Below are positions 22,628 through 31,600 of a DNA stretch of 32,196 nt, in pieces. The DNA lies in the IMG/VR virus record IMGVR_UViG_3300037042_003190, positions 1-32,196 of that record. One strand, 5' to 3'. Position numbers and translations under genes: made by a program. The notes beneath the pieces are model-generated. The model ran no database searches. It was given only the letters and a program-made list of their open reading frames with translations, and was not told where the DNA came from. This stretch comes from a virus. The stretch's first letter is position 1, and each line of letters opens with the position of its first letter.

Positions 22628-25600
22628 CATCGAACGACCTACCGCTTCCGCCGCTGGAGCCGAGCCTCCCGCAGAACCCTATCCAGCCGGTGTCGATCCC
22701 CATGCCGGAGCCGGTGCTGCCGGCGACGGACAGCCCGATGGCGCGCGTCGTCCGCGAGCAGGCGGCCGCCGAGACCGACCACTCCCGCGCGGTCATGCGC
22801 GAGTCGGTCAGCCTCGACCCGTCCGCATACCGCCGGGCCATGGAGGTCTCGACGCGTGCGGGCGTGGATCTGCAGACCGCTCTCGACCGGCCGGACACCA
22901 TCTCTCAGTGGGAGCAGGCGCGCGCCACCGACCTGGACGCCCTCGTCGAGCGGACGCCAATCCTCGCCGGGTGGGCGCAGAGCTATCCACGATCGGTGGC
23001 TACGGCCGACGACCTGGAGGCCCTCGCCGGGGTCGAGCGCAGCTTCGTGGATTGGGTGAGTGCCAACTGGGAAGTGGGCACGCTCATCAACGAGCAGGGC
23101 CGCCTCGGCGCACTGCTTGGCGCAGGCTGGGCGTCTGACGTGGATCTCCAACGCCTCGACGAAGTCAAGCGTCGCCTGCAGGGGGCACCGCGGGACACCG
23201 GCCTCAGCTACGGGGTGGGCAGCGCCTTGGAGTTGGCGGGCCAATGGGTAGATCAGCTATGGCGCTCTGCAGTAGGTGGCGCCCCGACCGCTCTCGTAGG
23301 CGCCGCGGCGGCCGGCCCCGCCGGTGCGGTTGCCGGCTTCGGTGTCGGGTTCCTCTCGACGCAGGTGGCGCAGTCAATGGTCACCGAGGGTGGCAACGCT
23401 TACCTGGAATACCTCGACGCCGGCTACGAACCGGGCGACGCCGCGCGCGCGGCCTTCGGTGTCGGTGTCGCCAACGGGGCACTGGAAGCCATCGGTCTGA
23501 AATACGCGACCATGCCCGCACGCAAGCTCGGCGCGATGGCATCCCGCAAGATCGCGGGCACGCGTCTCCTGCAGCGGGCCGCCGCCGCCGCCGTCGTGAC
23601 CACCACCGCCAAGAAGGTATTCGCCGATGTGATCGGTGATCTCGTGAAGAGTGTGGCCGCGGAGACCGTCACCGAGATGACGCAGGAATCGGTGACGCTG
23701 GCCGGCCAGAGTCTGCTGCGCTCATACACGCGGCCAGAGTTGGCCGGGATGCTCTCGACGGTCGAGGGGCGGGCGGAGGTCTACACGCGCCTCGCCGACA
23801 TCGTCACGAAGACCATGAGCGGCACGCTGCTGCTCGGCCTGCCCACATCGGGCCTACGCCTGCACTACGACGCGAAGCGCGCCGAGAAGGGCGCGCAGGC
23901 GCCGCGGTTCTTTGAGAACCTCAGCCGAGGTGCCGTGCCATCGAAGGTGGCCCAGGATTCGCCGGGGCTGTTCGCCCAGTTCGTGCAGGATGTGACGGGG
24001 GACACCGTGCCCGAGGTGTTCGTCGATGTGCGCCAATTCCGCGAAGTCGTCGAGACGGCCGAGAAGGCGCGCAAGAAGGCGGGCTCTATTTCGCAGACGG
24101 TGCAGGAGACCGTTAACGCGCTCCTTGGCGGGCTGTGGGACGCCTCCGAGAAGATCCCCGGCACGGCCGCGGACCAGGATGTCGTGATCCCGACTGGCGA
24201 GTTCCAGAAGATCGCCGACACCGCGCTAGGCCGCGCATTGATGCCGCACCTGCGTCTCGATCGCGACTCGATCTCAGTGGCCGAGGAGGCCCGCTACTCA
24301 CCGGAGATGCGCGTCTACGCCGCCGAGGCGCGCAAGATCCTGGCTAAGGATGAGGAGACCCGCGGCACCCTACGCAAGGAGCTCCGCGCGGTCCACGACC
24401 GTGTTGCGGGAGAGCTAAAGGCCCAAGGTCGCGAGGCGTCCGAGGTGCGTGCGTTTGCGTGGATGCACGCGGCCTGGGTCACTACGCAGTCTCGGCGCAT
24501 GGGCATGACCCCCGCGCAGTTCGACGCCCGGTTTGGCGCCGGGGTTGGTGTGGACACCGGGGCTGGTGCGCCCGGGGGCGCCGATATCGCAGGCGCACTG
24601 GCGCAGGGCGTGCAGCCCTACGAGGCCACCGAGGGCGCCGCCAACGAGGACGCGATGGCCCACCTCCTAGCACCCCCGGGGCTCAGCCCCCTGATCGGGG
24701 CGGAGCAGGGCACACTGCCGCCCGACGGGATTGGCACTCTGACCGGCAGCACCGGCAGCACCCGGCTGGTGCTCTCGCGTGAAGGTAAGCCAGTGGCTGC
24801 GCTCCAAGTCATGGCTCGCGAAGGTTCGCCCCCGGCAATCGCCAACATCTACACCGACCCCACGGTGCGGCGGCAAGGTCTCGCGTCGCAGTTGGTGGAG
24901 GCGGCGCGCGCGCAATTCCCGGGCGCGGAGCCAGTGTCGTTGACGGATGCGGGCGCCGGCCTGTTCAACTCGATCGCGACCGAAGCAGCGGGTGAGAGCA
25001 CTGACCAGAGCTCTCGCGCGCCCGACGCGCCCGCGCCCGACGCGCCCACGCCCGACGCGCCCACGCCCGACGCACCCACGCCGGACGCGTTGGCCCCTTC
25101 CGATGCGGAGATCGATGCTGCGCTCGACTCGATCGACTACGAGAGCGTCAACGCCCTCGCGCGCGCCACGGATGGCAAGGTCCGCGTGCGCGCCTTCAAG
25201 GTCATCCTGCAAGAGCGTCACGCGCGGGCGACGGCCAAGCTGGGCATCAACCTCAAGCGGGACTCCGCTGCGCGCCGCGCGTTCCTGGCGCGCGTCATCT
25301 ACCGCGATGCCCTCTATGCCCTGAAGCAGAACCCGAACGCGATCGGGTGGTATGACGAAAAGACCACTGAGGCTCTCGCGCTGGTCGCGCTGCTGCACCC
25401 CGAGATCGCGACCGACGAGACCTCCCGGCTGGCGTTCGTGTTTGCGCTCGCGGTGATGAGCAACGGGCAGAAGGTCAACAAGAACTTCGACCTCGCGGAG
25501 CAGTGCTACCGCGGGTGGAAGGCCACCGGGAAGATGCCGGAGAACGTCGGCATCGGTAAGCCGGCCCGCGCGATGAACGCTGCGATGGTGTTGTGGAACC

Positions 25601-28600
25601 AGCTGGTGCCGCGGTGGGGGCCCGAGCGCTTGCTTAAGGTGTTCCTGGCGCAGGCGCCCGCGAATGTCATTGCGAAGATCACCGGCACCGAGGTGAAGGA
25701 CGAACTGGTCACCACGGTCGTGCGCGGCGCCGCGTCGATCGGGCCGAAGATCGGCAACGGCTTCTTTTCCAACCTCTACGGGATCTTCTCGGCCCTGACG
25801 ATGGACCGCTGGCTGGTGCGGAGTTGGGGCCGGTGGCTCGGCATCCTCATCACAGAGCGGCCGGACATGGTTGCGGAGAAGACGCTAGAGATGCAGGCGC
25901 TGCTGCTCTCCTTGACTGACGGGGAGCGCACGGGGATTGAGGCCTTGGTTGGTGTTAGCTTGATGGCCGACTCCGTGGTGGCGGCGGCGGAAGCGATCAG
26001 CAAGTTTTCCGAGAAAGCTGAGCGGCGCGCAGCCCTGATTGCGCTGCCGCGGGGGAACGCCATCCGCAAGCTGTCCAACAACCTCGCCGGGTGGATCGAC
26101 GGGCAGAAAGAAGACCCTAGCAACGGGAACGAGCGCAATGAGATTCGCGCAGCATTCCAAGAGGTTCTGCTCCGACTGCGTGCCGATCACCCCGCCTACG
26201 CCAAGCTGGAGATGGCGGATCTGCAGGCGGTCCTGTGGTATGGCGAGCGGCTGATTTATGAGACCGCGGGGAGGTTCGTGCAGAAGAACCCCAACGCGGA
26301 CGGCGACGCTGACGGCGACGGCTACGACGACGACGAAGCCCCCGACTACGCAAACGCCGCCGCGCTGCTGGTGGTTGCGCGCAAGGTAACCCAGCGTAGA
26401 GTAGATAACCTAAGGAAGAGACTCACAGATGACCGACAACAAAAGCGTGCAGCAGAACAGTCCAGAGTATCCGCCCAACATGACGGGGCAGGAGAAGCAG
26501 GACGAGGCCCTGATCGAACGCCTCAACCAGCCGGCGACGGCCCAAGAAGTGGATTCACTCCTCCCCAGTTCGCCCTTTTCATCAATGCCGAACTTGCCCG
26601 GCAGGCTCGGGCCGCGGGTCATGCAGGACGCCGAGGCGGCAATGCTCAGGTACCACCCCGGGGCTACGTTAGAGCATCTGGCGGAGGAGGCAAAAGCTCA
26701 CGGATTCTAACGGGCCTGCTGCGAGGCGCGCGCACGTTCGGGCGGTTCAAGGCCAGCGAGGCCCTGGGGGATGCTTACTCGCTGGGATCTAACGCGACCC
26801 CCGACTTCTACGAGATGGACCCCCGCGACCCGGCGACGGCCGCGAAGTTCCACGCGTTGATCTCGGCCGCGAAGCAGGCGAACAAGTTTGGCTCGTCGGC
26901 CTACGTCTACGACGTTGCCGACTACGGGGCCATGCGGGTCTTCTTGTCGGCCTCGGGGCAGAGTGGGTTTGGGCTGAAGCCCGACGGCGACCTTGTCTCA
27001 GTGTTCAGCACCGAGGGCGCCGGGCACGCAGCTACAGCGCTCGGTGTCCAGATGGGCGCGACGAAGGCCGACGCTTTCGACACCGTGCTGCCCCTCATCT
27101 ACGCAGCCCACGGGTTTAGGGTGGTGTCCCGCGTTGCGTGGAACGACGGGAGGAAGCCGTCAGATTGGGACTACTCAACCTACTCCGAATACAAGGACGG
27201 GCGACCCGACGTGGTCTACCTAGTCCACGACCCTGACTGGTTTGGCTACACTGAGACCACCGATGGCGGCCGCGCACTGCCACCCACCAACTGGGAGACC
27301 GCGGTGCGCCGCCAGAAGCGGGCACTTAACGAGATCAACCGCCGAGGAGCCGACCGCGATGCACGACCCAACCCACAGCAGCCTACCGCAGAACCCGGGC
27401 CCCTCTCGCAACTCTCGCAACTCGGCGGCCGACGCTATCGAGGCGTGGCTGGCCGAGCAGGTGAGGCTCGCTACGGAGATGCGCGGCCGGGTGCGGTCAG
27501 CGTTCGGGGCATCCACTTCTCTCGCGAGCCCCGCGGATCCCTCGACGCAGGATCCTACGGGTCCGGCCCCCGAGGCGCCGAGGGCCAGCGGGTCGCCGGA
27601 GATGCCACCCTCAGCGCCCGCGCCTACTTCTACGTAGACGAAGGGAGCGGGGTCAGCCCTGAGGTAGGGGTCGGTGAAGAGGTCCATGAGGTCACGCTCG
27701 ACAACGTCTACGACGCGAAGGCGGACCCGCTCGGTGTCATCGCGAAGTGGCGCAACAGTGACGCGCCGACCGCGAACAGCATGGAGCAGGCGATCCACGC
27801 CGCCGGCTTCGACGGCTACTACGTGCCCGGCGTGCAGGGCGACCAAGGCGTCGCCGTCATCATCGGCCCAGAGCACTCGACAATCCCGGTAGACCACGTC
27901 GGGCCGATGTCGGAAGTCAGCGGCCCCGACCTACTGGAAGCGAAGCGTGGTGGTGGTGCGGGCACTGGGGGTGGTAGTCGCCGGCCCACACCACCGACGA
28001 CGCCGCCGGCACAGCCGACCTCGCCGGCACAGCCGACATCGCCGGCACAACCGGCGCCGCCAAACCGCCGAGGTGCCTACGACTGGCGTGGGCGCAGGGT
28101 GCTCCTCAACGCGCAGTCGGACGCGAGCAGCTGGGTCCACGAGCTCGCCCATCACTTCCTTTTCGCATTGGAGGAGATGACGGGGATGCCGGGCGCACCG
28201 CAGGATCTCGTCGATGACTTCGACGTGCTGCTGCGTTGGTTCGGCGTGAAGGACCGGGCGGCGTGGAATGCCATGACGCTCGACGCCAAAGTCCGATACC
28301 ACGAGCAGTTCACCTACTCTTACGAGCTACACGTCTGGGAAGGCCGCACTCCTGCGCTCAGCTTGCAGAAGCTGTTCGCCCGGTTTGGCGCGTGGCTCCG
28401 CACGGTCTACCGCGGCACGCAGGAAGAAGCGCGCGCACGCGTCAACTCGCTCTATATGCAGGTGGAGGGGGTGACGAGCCCGCTGCCCCCGATGAACGAC
28501 GAGGTGCGCGCGGTGTTCGACAAGATGCTCGCGTCCGAGGACGCCGGCCGGCACGCCACCGCCGCCTACAGCGCGGTGGCCCTGTTCACTACGCGCGACG

Positions 28601-31600
28601 AGTTCCTCGCCGGGGGTGGGACGGCGGCGCAGTGGGACGAGTATGAGGCCGCACGCCAACTCGCCGATGACATGGCAATCGAGACGTTCGTGGCGCAGGG
28701 CGCGCGGGCGTTGACGTGGATGCGTGGACACCGAGGTGGGGTGTCGCGCCGGATCAAGAACGTCGTGAGGGGGCTACGGGAGAAGCTGCGCACCGAGGCC
28801 GAGGCCGAGATCGACAACACCCTCGTTGAGGAGATCCGGCAGGCAATGTCGCAGCCGGGCATGAAGCTGCGTCGCGACTCGCTGCGTGGGTCGCTCCCCG
28901 GCGGCCGGTCACAAGAAGAGATCGAGGCATTCGCGCGCCGCTGGAGCAGCGACGGTGGTATCGACGTGGCTATCCTCGCCGGCCGTTACGGGCTGGAGCC
29001 CGAGGCCCTGCTTGAGATGCTGCTCGACGCTCCGTCACGCGATGACGCGGTTGATGCCGCCCTCGATCGCATGATGCTGGACCGGCACTCCGACCTCGCC
29101 ACCCCCGAGGGCGTCGAGCGCGCTGTCGATCGCGCTCTGCAGGGCGAGGTCCGGCAACGGATCACGCAGTCCGAGATCCACCTGCTCGCTACGACCGGGA
29201 TGCCGGGCCGTGTGGTGCAGGCAGCGCTGACGCTTGCCGTCGAGCAGACGCTCGACACTCGCACGGTTGGCACCCTGCGGCGCCCGCACGCGTTCTTAAT
29301 CGCAGCCCAGCGCGCCTCGCGTGAGAGCCGGCAGCACCTTGCCGAAGGCAACCCGGCGAATGCGCTGCGGGCCAAGCGGGTGCAGATGCTCAACGAGAAG
29401 CTGGGCATCGCCGCGCGCTACGCAATCGAGGAGATCGACGGCTTCCTCGGGAAGCTCTCGGGGTTCTTCGCACCGGACCTCCGCATCGCCAAGTCGCGCG
29501 CGATGCCTTACGTCTACGCGCTGCGCTCGATCCTCGCAGAATACCAGTTCGGGCGCGACCGCCGCTCGCGTGAGGAGTGGCGCGCCCGCGCGGCCGAAGG
29601 CCTCGCCCAGCTGCAGACGGTTGACCCACTGGCCTTCGTTGAGGTGCAAGCGGTGATGGCAGACCTCCGCGGCCGAGTGAGCCCGCGCGACTTCCGTCAG
29701 CTGACGCTGGCGGAGTTTCGCACGGTGATGCGCGCCGTCGAGAGCCTATGGCACCGCGGCAAGCAGGCCCGCACTGCAGTGGTCAACGGCCGGCGCCTCG
29801 ACATCGAGGATGTGGCGATCGAGTTGGGTGAGGACGTGCGCCGGGCAACGCTTCGGCGGAAGCTCCCGCCCATCGACCCGGTCAAGGCTCGCGACGCTCT
29901 CCGTTCCGCGAACAAACTCGGTGGCCTGCGAGCTCTCGCGCGTCGAGCCGAGTCGTTCTTCGATCTGCTCGGGCCGGCGTGGACCTCGCTGTTCTTCCGC
30001 CCCGTGCAGGACGCTCTCGACATCTACCGTGTCAAGCGTAGCCACTACGTCAAGCGGCTGGAGGCCCTGATCGCTGGGCTAGGCCAGCAGCGCCCCGGTG
30101 TGATCCCCTGCTCTGCGACGATCGGCTACACGTTCGGGAGCGGCAACGGTGGTCACGGGATGGTCGAACTGCTGCACGCACTCCTGCACAGCGGCAACGC
30201 GTCGAACTTCGCGAAGCTGCTCGTCGGCCGCCGGTGGACCGACATGGGCGCCGCCTTCGACCAGGACGGCAATCTCAACACCGACCGCTGGGATGCGATG
30301 CTGATCGACCTCCGCGAGCGGGGCATCCTGAAGCGTGAGCACTACGAGTTTGTGCAGGCTGTCTGGGATCTCACCGAGGAACTGAAGGGCCACGCGCAGG
30401 CGGCGCACTACGAGCTATTCGGCGTGCCGTTCGACGAGGTCAAGCCGGCGCCGGTGAATACCCCGTTCGGCACCTACCGAGGTGGCTACGTGCCGGCGAC
30501 GCTCGACCGCGAGCTCGTGCCGTTGGCGGACATGCACGCGCAGCTGGAGAAGGTTCAGGAGAGCGTGCAGTTCTTGATGCCGACGGTGGGCCGCGGCTTC
30601 ACGATGGCCCGCATCGAGGACTACCGGGCACCCCTCGCGCTCGACATTCGGCTGCTGGCGCGGCACATCGATCAGGTGATCCGCTTCTCCTACGTGCAGC
30701 CCGCAGTAACCCAGGCAATGCGCGTGTTGCGCAACGCCGACGTGGCCGGCGCACTGGAGAGCTACGCGCCCGGCTCAGCGGTGGATCTCGTGATCCCGTT
30801 CCTGTCGCGTGCAGCGCGGCAGTCTGCCTCGGCACCGGGGTTGTCCGATGAGGTTGATGCCTTCTGGTCTGTGGTGCGGCGGCGCGTCGGCATGAATGCG
30901 ATGTTCGGCAACCTGCGCAACGCACTGCAGCAGATCACCGGCCTGTTCCCGGCAATGTTGAAGGTGCCGCCGCGCTACCTCATGGGCGGCCTGATGCGCA
31001 CCGCGCTCCGGCCGTCGGCCATCGCGCGGGTCTCCGCAGCTAGCAGGTTTATGGCCACCCGCCTATCTGGTCAGGTCATGGACGTGACCGGCGTGGTCGA
31101 GCAGTTGATGCTGAACCCGAGCCCGCTCGCGAAGGTGAGCCGCTGGGTGCGTGAGCATGGCTACTTTCTGCAGACCTACACACAGCACATCGTCGATCTC
31201 GCAACGTGGGACGGCGCCTACGAGTGGGCCAGCCACCGGGGCCTGAGCCCCGAGGACGCGGTCGCTGAGGCGGACGCCGCGGTGCGTCTGACTCAGGGCA
31301 CTACGGACCCCGAACACAAAGCGAAGTTTGAGACGGGGACACCGGGCTACCAGACGCTCGTGCAGTTTCAGGGCTACTTCAACATGCTGGCCAACCTGCT
31401 CGGCACTGAGTTCCCGAAGGCTATGCGGTCGGCCGGGGCTGGGCGGAACGCGCGCCTGTTCTCGGTGTGGGCCCTCGGGTTTGCCGCGCCAATGCTGGTG
31501 GCCGACGCGATTGCGCGCGCGGCATCGGGCAGCTTCGACGATGATGACGACGACGGCTATTCGGACGAGGCCGCTGACTGGTTCTTTGGTGGGCTTGGCC

